Assembly (NCBI RefSeq): GCF_001579805.1
Contig: NZ_CP014546.1
Coordinates: forward strand, 6,138,001 to 6,202,000
Source: Pseudomonas azotoformans
GTDB lineage: Bacteria; Pseudomonadota; Gammaproteobacteria; Pseudomonadales; Pseudomonadaceae
Direction of reading: 5' to 3'
DNA: 64,000 bases
The translations under genes and the position numbers were made by a program. Of this stretch, positions 1 to 6,909 are shown one piece after another; within the stretch, counting starts at the first letter, position 1; every line of letters begins with the position of its first letter. The notes under the pieces are model-generated. The model saw only the letters and a program-made list of their open reading frames with translations, ran no database searches and was not told the origin of the DNA.

Positions 1-356
1 TTGGTGGCGAGGATACAGGTCGGGCTGACGATGCCTTCCAGCTGTTGCAGCAGGCCGCGTTTGGCGTCGAGGTTTTCCACGATGGCTTCGACGACCAGGT
101 CGCAATCGCCCAGGTCATCAATCGCCTCGGCAACCCGCAGGTTGGCCAGCGCCGCCTCCATCGCGGCCTGGCTGATCTTGCCCTTGCTCACCAATTTGGC
201 AAAGGTGCCGCTGAGATTATCCCGAGCCGATTGCGCAGCGCCTTCACGGGCATCGAACAGACGCACCACCACACCGGCCTGGGCTGCGATTTGTGCGATG
301 CCGGCGCCCATGACGCCAGTGCCCACCAGCCCCATCGTATTCAAGGTGTCGGTCAT
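1..356 (-). CDS. 3-hydroxyacyl-CoA dehydrogenase, N-terminal part (runs off window)
   Basis: The gene reads leftward and its 3' end lies outside the window, so only about 118 N-terminal residues are visible. The start is the ATG complementary to 354-356. Residues about 8-17 read GLVGTGVMGAG, the Rossmann NAD-binding loop of the short-chain 3-hydroxyacyl-CoA dehydrogenase family (PaaH/Hbd/FadB type). A VEAIVE segment, typical of the second half of this fold, follows near residue 90. The family oxidises 3-hydroxyacyl-CoA to 3-ketoacyl-CoA with NAD in the cytoplasm. It starts 2 bp after the enoyl-CoA hydratase stop and is surely co-transcribed with it. Whether it is a stand-alone enzyme of about 280 residues or part of a larger fusion cannot be seen. 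Confidence 0.88.
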   Translation of the reverse strand, partial: MTDTLNTMGLVGTGVMGAGIAQIAAQAGVVVRLFDAREGAAQSARDNLSGTFAKLVSKGKISQAAMEAALANLRVAEAIDDLGDCDLVVEAIVENLDAKRGLLQQLEGIVSPTCILAT

Positions 357-358
357 GC

Positions 359-1144
359 TTATTCCCCCCGATAATGCGGCGTGCGTTTCTCGAAGAACGC
401 CGCGGCGCCCTCCTTCTGGTCCTTGGAATCGAACAGCAATTGGAATGCCTTGCGTTCCAGCACCAAGGCGCTTTCCAGCGGCAGGTCGGCGCCGGCCAGC
501 ATCACCTCCTTGATCTGCTCCACCGCCAACGGCGGCAATGCGGCAATCTGCGCGGCCAGCTCCAGGGCGCGGGGCAGTGTCTGGTCGTCGCTGACCATTT
601 CGCTGAGCATGCCGATGGCCAGGGCTTCTTTCGCGCTGACCATGCAGCCAGTGAGCGCAATGCGCATCGCCTGGAATTTACCCACCGCGCGGATCAGACG
701 TTGAGTGCCGCCCGCGCCAGGCATCAAGCCGAGCTTCACTTCCGGCTGGGCAAATCGTGCCGACTCGCCCGCCACGATCAGGTCGCAATGCATCGCCAGC
801 TCGCAGCCACCGCCCAGGGCAAAACCGTTGACGGCGGCAATCACCGGCTTGGGGCAACGGCTGATGGCTTCCCACAGGTATTCCGTGTGACGGCGGTACA
901 TATCGATTGCGCCCGCACTGGCGAACTCCTTGATGTCCGCGCCGGCCACGAAGAATTGCTCGCCACCGGTCAGCACGATGGCGCGCACATCCTGGCGTCG
1001 GGACAGCGCGCGGAAGTGCTCGGCGAGGGCTTCACGCACCTGGGCGTTGAGGGCGTTTTTCACTTCAGGGCGGTGGATACGCACCACGGCCACGCCATTG
1101 TCATGGACGTCGAGGGTCACCACGGGTGGGTTAGCGCTGGTCAC
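359..1144 (-). CDS. Enoyl-CoA hydratase/isomerase family protein (261 aa)
   Basis: A crotonase-fold protein expected to hydrate a 2-enoyl-CoA to the 3-hydroxyacyl-CoA used by the dehydrogenase directly downstream. The oxyanion-hole segment AGADIKEF is at about 68-75. The two catalytic glutamates of crotonases are present in GGGCELAMHCD (E115) and QPEVKLGLMPGAGG (E135), with the usual 20-residue spacing. I chose the GTG at 1144 over the upstream in-frame start at 1303 because AGGAG precedes it at the right distance, the length then fits the family (about 260 aa), and the extra 53 residues would cover the putative operator. The acyl substrate is not identifiable. The linked IclR gene and aromatic-acid-type transporter suggest a carboxylic acid imported as growth substrate. 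Confidence 0.93.
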   Translation of the reverse strand: MTSANPPVVTLDVHDNGVAVVRIHRPEVKNALNAQVREALAEHFRALSRRQDVRAIVLTGGEQFFVAGADIKEFASAGAIDMYRRHTEYLWEAISRCPKPVIAAVNGFALGGGCELAMHCDLIVAGESARFAQPEVKLGLMPGAGGTQRLIRAVGKFQAMRIALTGCMVSAKEALAIGMLSEMVSDDQTLPRALELAAQIAALPPLAVEQIKEVMLAGADLPLESALVLERKAFQLLFDSKDQKEGAAAFFEKRTPHYRGE

Positions 1145-1188
1145 ATTCACTCCTGCTGCACGGTTCTTGTTAGTTGGACTGCCATATG

Positions 1189-1203
1189 TTTCGCTGTGCG
1201 AAA
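1189..1203. promoter_or_regulatory. Inverted repeat TTTCGC-TGT-GCGAAA, putative IclR-family operator 1
   Basis: A perfect 6-bp inverted repeat with a 3-bp spacer lies 45 bp upstream of the enoyl-CoA hydratase GTG, where a promoter would be. A nearly identical copy lies 160 bp away in front of the iclR gene. IclR-family proteins commonly bind such palindromes between their own gene and the divergent catabolic operon. The assignment to this regulator is inference. Confidence 0.6.
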
Positions 1204-1348
1204 TAACATTCCGTATTTGTCGATTAGCATAAGTACCGACCCCGCAGGTGTAAACGAAAAAACCCGAGCAACGCTCAAAACATCGACTAACTCGCTGTTT
1301 CAAAGGGATTTATCCTTGGAGAAAATCACAAATCAAAAGGTTGATTAG

Positions 1349-1363
1349 TTTCGCTGTGCGGAA
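1349..1363. promoter_or_regulatory. Inverted repeat TTTCGC-TGT-GCGGAA, putative IclR-family operator 2
   Basis: Second copy of the 15-bp repeat with one mismatch in the right arm, 44 bp upstream of the iclR ATG at 1407. The similarity extends past the palindrome (AATAACATT after copy 1, AATAGTATT after copy 2). The remainder of the divergent region is AT-rich and shows no gene. Confidence 0.55.
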
Positions 1364-1406
1364 TAGTATTTTGTTTTGTTGATTTTATAAAAAAATGAGG
1401 ATTACC

Positions 1407-2252
1407 ATGCGCCGTCGAAACCCCGAGCCGGACAGCACCGAAGTTTCCGCTTTCGAGCACGTGTTGATCGACCCGATGAACAACGATGAGGAGGAAGACA
1501 AGGACCGCCAGTTCGTCACCGCGCTGGCCCGAGGCCTGGAACTGCTGCGCTGTTTTACGCCGAGCGAGAGCGTATTGGGCAACCAGGAACTGGCGCGCAA
1601 GACCGGGTTGCCGAAACCGACGATCACCCGCATGACCCACACCCTGACCCGCCTGGGTTACCTCAAGCACCTGCCGCAGTCGGGCCGGTACCAGTTGGAT
1701 GTGGGCGTGATGGCCTTCGGTTACGCGATGTTGTCGAACCTGTCGATCCGCGCCGTGGCGCATCCGTTGATGGAGACCATGGCCAAGTACGCCCAGGCGG
1801 CCGTCGCGATGGCCACTCGGGACCGCCTCGACGCGGTGTACCTGGACGTGGTCCAGGGCGAAGCGAACATGACCATGCGCCGCCAGGTCGGCACACGGTT
1901 GCCGTTGCACTTGAGTTCAGCAGGCCGCGCCTGCCTGGCAGCGATGCCGGAAAACGAGCGGGAGTTCATTCTCGACCATATCCGCCAGCGTCATCTGGAG
2001 GACTGGCCGAACATCCGCAAGGGGCTGGAACGCGCCTTCCGGGACTACACCGATTTCGGCTATTGCATGTCGATCGGTGAGTGGCACCGCGATGTCAACG
2101 CCATCGCCGTGCCCCTGCGACACGCACAACACGGCTTGCTGGCGTTCAACTGTGGCGGACCGAGTTTCCACCTCTCCCGGGAGAAACTCGAAGACGACAT
2201 CGGCCCACGCCTCAAGCACATGGTGAACAATATCGAGGCCGCCACCCGCTAG
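1407..2252 (+). CDS. IclR-family transcriptional regulator (281 aa)
   Basis: The N-terminal part has the IclR winged helix at about residues 35-95, including ARKTGLPKPTITRMTHTL as the recognition region. The C-terminal ligand-binding domain follows, with the family-typical stretch LPLHLSSAGRACLAAM. The ATG at 1407 is preferred over the in-frame ATG at 1395 because TGAGG at 1396-1400 sits 6 bp before it as ribosome-binding site. The protein has about 35 residues before the HTH, somewhat long for the family. It is transcribed away from the enoyl-CoA hydratase operon and lies just ahead of the acyl-CoA dehydrogenase and transporter genes. It probably controls the whole island through the two inverted repeats upstream. 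The effector is unknown. Confidence 0.94.
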   Translation: MRRRNPEPDSTEVSAFEHVLIDPMNNDEEEDKDRQFVTALARGLELLRCFTPSESVLGNQELARKTGLPKPTITRMTHTLTRLGYLKHLPQSGRYQLDVGVMAFGYAMLSNLSIRAVAHPLMETMAKYAQAAVAMATRDRLDAVYLDVVQGEANMTMRRQVGTRLPLHLSSAGRACLAAMPENEREFILDHIRQRHLEDWPNIRKGLERAFRDYTDFGYCMSIGEWHRDVNAIAVPLRHAQHGLLAFNCGGPSFHLSREKLEDDIGPRLKHMVNNIEAATR

Positions 2253-2321
2253 CTGGACCGGTGCATGGCCTCGGCAGATTGACGATAACAGGCCCGCCGA
2301 ACGGGCCGCTGAGGAATGCAC

Positions 2322-3477
2322 ATGATCCGAGACGCACAAACGCTTCATATCCTGGTGGACGCCATTGCGCAGTTCGTCGACGAAGCGCTGATCCCACGGG
2401 AAAACGAAGTCGCCGAGACCGATGAAATCCCGGCGGACATCGTCAGCCAGTTCCAGGACATGGGCCTGTTCGGCCTGACCATTCCCGAAGCCTACGGCGG
2501 CCTGGGCCCTGACCATGGAAGAAGAGGTGACCATCGCCTTTGAACTGGGGCGCACCTCCCCGGCCTTCCGTTCCTACTTCGGCACCAACAATGGCATCGG
2601 CTCCATCGGTATCCTGCTGGATGGCACCGACGCCCAGAAAGAACACTACCTGCCACTGTTGGCCAGCGGCGAGCTGCTCAGCTCGTTCTGCCTCACCGAG
2701 CCGGATTCGGGCTCCGACGCCGCCTCGCTGAAAACCACCGCCGTGCGCGATGGCGACCACTACGTGATCAACGGCACCAAGCGCTTTATCACCAACGCAC
2801 CCCACGCCGGGATTTTCACCGTAATGGCACGCACCGACCCGGCGATCCGTGGCTCGGCCGGAATCAGCGCGTTCATCATTGAACGTGACACGCCCGGCCT
2901 GTCCCTGGGCAAGCGCGACCACAAGATGGGCCAGCAAGGCGCCCACACCAGCGACGTGATCTTCGACAACGTGCGTGTGCCCGCCAGCCAATTGATCGGC
3001 GGTGTGGAGGGCGTGGGTTTCAAGACTGCCATGAAGGTCCTCGACAAAGGCCGCCTGCACATCGCCGCCGTCAGCGTGGGTGCTGCCGAGCGCATGTTGA
3101 ACGACGCGCTGAACTACGCAATCGAACGCAAGCAATTTGGCCAGCCGATTGCCGAGTTCCAGTTGATCCAGGCCATGCTCGCCGACAGCAAGGCCGAGAT
3201 CTACGCCGCGCGTTGCATGGTGCTCGACGCCGCCCGCAAGCGCGACGAAGGTCAGGACATCGGCACCGAGGCGTCGTGTTCGAAGATGTTCGCCACCGAA
3301 ATGTGCGGCCGCGTCGCTGACCGTTGCGTGCAGATCCACGGCGGCGCTGGCTATATCAGCGAGTACGCCATCGAACGTTTCTACCGGGATGTGCGCCTGT
3401 TCCGCCTGTATGAAGGCACCACGCAGATCCAGCAACTGGTGATTGCCCGCAACATGATTCGCGCGGCGCAGCGCTAG
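2322..3477 (+). pseudogene. Acyl-CoA dehydrogenase, interrupted by a +1 frameshift
   Basis: A flavoprotein that would oxidise an acyl-CoA to the 2-enoyl-CoA used by the hydratase. The first segment starts at ATG 2322 (GAGGAA 5 bp upstream) and encodes the N-terminal helical domain up to LTIPEAYGGLG. There the frame is lost at 2507-2509, and the protein resumes in another frame from about 2509 with MEEEVTIAFELGRTSP. Removing one C from the CCC run restores GLG-LTMEEE, exactly the family sequence. Downstream are the FAD segment FCLTEPDSGSD, the GxKRFITNA strand, and the C-terminal YEGTTQIQ with the catalytic glutamate. The intact protein would have about 384 residues, normal for the family. A short GGCCCG/CGGGCC hairpin lies just upstream at 2291-2307. 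It is either a true null allele or a sequencing error. Confidence 0.9.
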
Positions 3478-3531
3478 GACTCACCGCACCACCATACCCA
3501 ATGCCCTAACAACTACAAGCAAGGTATCGCT

Positions 3532-4806
3532 ATGGAAGTCGCCGCATCGGCGGGCGCGTTGTCGCCTGCAAAAAGCAAACTGTGGATCGTCGTTTTCATC
3601 TTCTGCTTCCTCGGCCTGTTGATCGATGGCGCGGACCTGATGTTGCTGTCCTACAGCCTCAGCAGCCTCAAGGCCGAGTTCGGCCTAACCAGCGTCGAAG
3701 CCGGCAGCCTGGGCAGCTTCACCTTGGCCGGCATGGCCATCGGTGGTATCTACGGCGGCTGGGCCTGTGACCGTTTCGGCCGGGTGAAAACCGTGGTGTG
3801 GAGCATCGTGCTGTTCTCCGTGGGCACGGCCATCCTGGGCATGACCCACAGCTATTGGCAGTTTGCAGCCACCCGGTTTTTCGCCTCCCTCGGTCTGGGC
3901 GCGCTGTATGTGGCGTGCAACACCTTGATGGCCGAATACGTGCCGACCCGCTACCGCACTACTGTGCTCGGCACCCTGCAAGCCGGTTGGTCGGTGGGCT
4001 ACATCGTCGCCACCTTGCTGGCGGGATGGATTCTTCCGGAGCACGGCTGGCGCTGGTTGTTCTACGTGGCCATCATCCCGGTGATCCTCGCCGTGCTGAT
4101 GCAGCGCTTGGTGCCTGAGCCTCAGGCCTGGTTGACCGCACGCGCCGAGCGGGCGAAAGACAAAGCCAACGGCAGCCAGCACGCCCTGAAGAAAAAGCCC
4201 GACGGCATGTTCAAGCTGATCTTCAGCGATCCCAAGGCCAGCCGCATGTTCCTGCTCTGGGCCCTGACCGCAGGCTTCCTGCAATTCGGCTACTACGGCG
4301 TGAACAACTGGATGCCGTCGTACCTGGAAAGCGAATTGGGGATGAACTTCAAGTCGATGACCAGCTACATGGTCGGCACTTACGCGGCGATGATCTTCGG
4401 CAAGATCCTCGCGGGCCTGGCGGCGGACCGCCTTGGACGTCGCGCGGTGTTCGCGTTCGGCGCCCTGGGCACGGCGATCTTCCTGCCGGTGATCGTGCTG
4501 TTCCAGAGCCCCGAGAATATCCTGTGGATGCTGGTGGTGTTCGGCTTCCTGTACGGAATTCCCTACGGCGTGAATGCCACCTACATGACCGAAAGCTTCG
4601 AAGCGAAGTTTCGCGGTTCGGCGGTGGGCGGTGCGTACAACATCGGTCGTATCGGCGCAGCGGTGGCGCCCGCGGCGATCGGTTTCCTGGCGTCCCATGG
4701 CTCCATCGGCATGGGCTTTTTGGTGATGGGCGGTGCGTACTTTATCTGCGGTGTCATACCTGCGTTGTTTATTCGCGATAAGCAGTTCGATCCGCAGAAA
4801 CAGTAA
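3532..4806 (+). CDS. MFS transporter, aromatic acid:H+ symporter (AAHS)-like (424 aa)
   Basis: A 12-helix major facilitator protein of the inner membrane. Helix 1 carries LLIDGADLMLLS, resembling the DGxD signature of aromatic acid:H+ symporters (PcaK, BenK, VanK type). The loop 2-3 motif is GGWACDRFGRVKT, and the equivalent loop of the second half reads GLAADRLGRRAV. A long charged central loop lies around residues 200-225. It starts 54 bp after the acyl-CoA dehydrogenase and ends the rightward operon. The likely role is uptake of the carboxylic or aromatic acid degraded by the neighbouring acyl-CoA genes. No acyl-CoA ligase is in view, so activation may be encoded left of the window. Confidence 0.9.
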   Translation: MEVAASAGALSPAKSKLWIVVFIFCFLGLLIDGADLMLLSYSLSSLKAEFGLTSVEAGSLGSFTLAGMAIGGIYGGWACDRFGRVKTVVWSIVLFSVGTAILGMTHSYWQFAATRFFASLGLGALYVACNTLMAEYVPTRYRTTVLGTLQAGWSVGYIVATLLAGWILPEHGWRWLFYVAIIPVILAVLMQRLVPEPQAWLTARAERAKDKANGSQHALKKKPDGMFKLIFSDPKASRMFLLWALTAGFLQFGYYGVNNWMPSYLESELGMNFKSMTSYMVGTYAAMIFGKILAGLAADRLGRRAVFAFGALGTAIFLPVIVLFQSPENILWMLVVFGFLYGIPYGVNATYMTESFEAKFRGSAVGGAYNIGRIGAAVAPAAIGFLASHGSIGMGFLVMGGAYFICGVIPALFIRDKQFDPQKQ

Positions 4807-4845
4807 GGCCACCGCTGAGTTGCCAAATAACTGGCGTCATCGTTC

Positions 4846-4877
4846 AGCGACTGTTTTTAGCGATAAAAACAGTCGCT
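4846..4877. terminator. Strong hairpin after the MFS gene, likely transcription terminator
   Basis: Perfect 13-bp arms AGCGACTGTTTTT and AAAAACAGTCGCT enclose a 6-bp loop, 40 bp after the transporter stop. A and T runs sit inside the stem, so it may act from both sides. The rest of the 307-bp gap to the next gene is AT-rich with no ORF or further structure I could recognise. It must hold the promoter of the diguanylate cyclase gene. Confidence 0.65.
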
Positions 4878-5113
4878 TGATTTATAAGGCTTTTTATTAA
4901 TTTTAAGCCATTTGGCATGAATCTCGCTCTAACCTCATTCAAGCAGGTTAAGCGATGACAAGACGTGCGGCAGCGCCCAGGGGTTATAACCCTGTGTAAA
5001 GCGGTCTAAACTGTTACTCATGTTTTACGGAACTGACGGAACAGTAAGACGCTTGGCACTCGCCACTCTCATCGAGCCTGTAAGACAGCCAAGTGCTTAG
5101 AGGCCGATCGCTT

Positions 5114-6040
5114 ATGAAAACACCTACCCAGACCAACGCAATTGACTTTGACAGTGCCAAATTGCAACGCCTGGGGTTTGGTCAGCCATCCCTCCTCCCA
5201 CGCCGCCCTACTACCCTTGCTCAACTTCGCCAGCAGTTGGGCCTGCAATTGCAGACCAGCCTGGAGCCGGAGCGCATCCTCGGTGTGTTCTTCCGTGAGA
5301 TCCAACGCCTGGTGCCCCTGGATGCCTTGCAATACCGTCATCAAGCCAGCGACTTGCGCCTGGAATTCGGCCATCGCGGCCACCACTCAGTGAGCTATAG
5401 CCTGAGCCATGAAGGCGAGCACCTGGGCGAGCTGATCTTTCGTCGCAACCAGCGCTTGGCAGAAGAAGAACTCGGCCAACTCGAATCCTTGCTGGCCACC
5501 CTGCTCTACCCGATGCGCAACGCCCTGCTCTACCGCGCCGCCACCCGCAGCGCCTTGCGCGACCCGCTGACCGAGACCGGCAACCGCATTGCCATGGACC
5601 AGACCCTGCAACGGGAAATCGACATGGCGCGCCGGCACCTCAACCCGCTGTCTTTGCTGATGCTGGACATCGATCACTTCAAGACCATCAACGACACTTA
5701 CGGCCACGCCGCTGGCGATAAGGTGCTGCGCGCCGTCGCCGGGGCGATCAAGAGCCAGTTGCGTAACGTGGATATGGTGTTCCGGTTTGGCGGGGAAGAG
5801 TTTCTGATCCTGCTGTCCAACACGGGTCGCGATGCGGCGGCGATGGTCGGTGAACGACTGCGCCAAGCGGCACAGGCCCAGGACTATTGGGCGGATGACA
5901 CGCGGATCGAATTGACGGTGAGCCTGGGTTGCTCGACCTTGCTGGCCGCCGAGTCCGCCGAAAGCCTGCTACGCCGGGCCGACAGCGCCTTGTACGTGGC
6001 CAAGCGAGAGGGTCGCAACCGCCTGGCAATGGCGGGGTAA
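5114..6040 (+). CDS. Diguanylate cyclase with N-terminal sensor region (308 aa)
   Basis: A soluble GGDEF protein making c-di-GMP from two GTP. Residues 1-140 form a GAF-like region without membrane helices. The cyclase domain begins around RDPLTETGNRIA (149-160). The active-site motif RFGGEEF is at 224-230 and is intact. An RxxD inhibitory site (RNVD, 217-220) sits five residues before it, so product feedback inhibition is expected. LDIDHFKTINDTYGH carries the metal- and base-binding residues. The start at 5114 is chosen over 5093 because the latter adds only seven residues and has no better ribosome-binding site; both sites are weak. A dual GGDEF-EAL protein lies less than 1 kb downstream on the other strand. 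Confidence 0.92.
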   Translation: MKTPTQTNAIDFDSAKLQRLGFGQPSLLPRRPTTLAQLRQQLGLQLQTSLEPERILGVFFREIQRLVPLDALQYRHQASDLRLEFGHRGHHSVSYSLSHEGEHLGELIFRRNQRLAEEELGQLESLLATLLYPMRNALLYRAATRSALRDPLTETGNRIAMDQTLQREIDMARRHLNPLSLLMLDIDHFKTINDTYGHAAGDKVLRAVAGAIKSQLRNVDMVFRFGGEEFLILLSNTGRDAAAMVGERLRQAAQAQDYWADDTRIELTVSLGCSTLLAAESAESLLRRADSALYVAKREGRNRLAMAG

Positions 6041-6061
6041 AGCCCCGCCACTCCCGTTACA

Positions 6062-6863
6062 TCACGCTTCGCTGGCGACCCGCGCCTGGCGCTCGCGCGC
6101 CACGGCTGGGGCTTTTTCTTTCTCCAGGCGCATGCAGCTTTCCAGGAACAGGTACATGTAGTCGTAGCTCTTGCACACGGCCCTGGCGCAGCTCGGTCTG
6201 CAGTTCCTTGGTCGGGTTCATGCCGGCCAGGGTGCAGATGATTTCCAGCGCTTCCCACGGGTGGGCATCATCGTACTGCGCGTGCATCTTCAGCCACTTC
6301 ATCGCACGCTTGCGCTCTTCCTCTGGGAAGGCCGCCGCATAGACACCGGTAGAACACACCACGGCAGACCATTCCCCGGTAGCCCCTTCGATCGCATAGT
6401 TGGTCGCGGCGATGGCCACGATCAGCGAGTCGGCAGAGCTGGTGTGCCAGCACCAATGGCTCAGTGCATGCAATTCCGGCGGTACGTTCTGGGACTGCAA
6501 TTCCTCCAGGCTCACGCCGTGGGCACGGGCCCAATGCACCCAATAGTCGGCGTGGTTGAGTTCCACACGAATATTGCGCATCAGCCAGCGGCGCGCCATG
6601 TCCTCCCCAGGATGGCGGGCAAATTTGGTCTTGGTGAGGTTCTGTGCCATGTACAAGGCAAACTGTTCCACCACGGGCCATCCACCAATCAGGTAGTGGC
6701 GCATGGTCTTGGCGCTGAGGGTGTTGTCGCGCATACGCTGGTACAGTTCATGTTCGACAACGCGGCGCTTGCTCTCGCTACAGTCCAGGATCAGTTTCTG
6801 AGCCCAGGCGGGGTAACTGGAGGCTTCCATAAGCGGGCCGGTTCTGATGAATGTGTCGATCAC
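6062..6863 (-). pseudogene. TenA/PqqC-like iron-type redox enzyme, C-terminus frameshifted
   Basis: Related to the TenA/THI-4 and PqqC helical-bundle family, often annotated in Pseudomonas as a TenA-family regulator of unknown substrate. The start is GTG 6863 with GGAG about 9 bp upstream. Residues up to about 226 fit the family: VEHELYQRM, LIGGWPVVEQFALYMAQN, RVELNHADYWVHWA. After TKELQTELRQ the reading frame diverges into an arginine- and proline-rich tail that stops at 6057. Deleting one C at 6181-6183 restores AVCKSYDYMYLFLESC and a natural end at 6062-6064, giving about 266 residues. The lost segment is the last helix of the bundle, so the product as read would probably be unstable. Sequencing error is an equal possibility. 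Confidence 0.85.
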
Positions 6864-6909
6864 TGTTAAGGCTCCTTTTTAAGTGTGATTGTACAGACCA
6901 GCAAATGTT

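Noticed and set aside
2505..2511. Programmed +1 frameshifting in the acyl-CoA dehydrogenase
   Set aside because: No in-frame stop next to the slip site, no stimulatory element, and the same lesion occurs in two unrelated genes, which points to error or mutation.
3685..4812. 375-residue open frame antisense to the MFS transporter
   Set aside because: Transporter has clear MFS motifs; the reverse frame has no recognisable feature.
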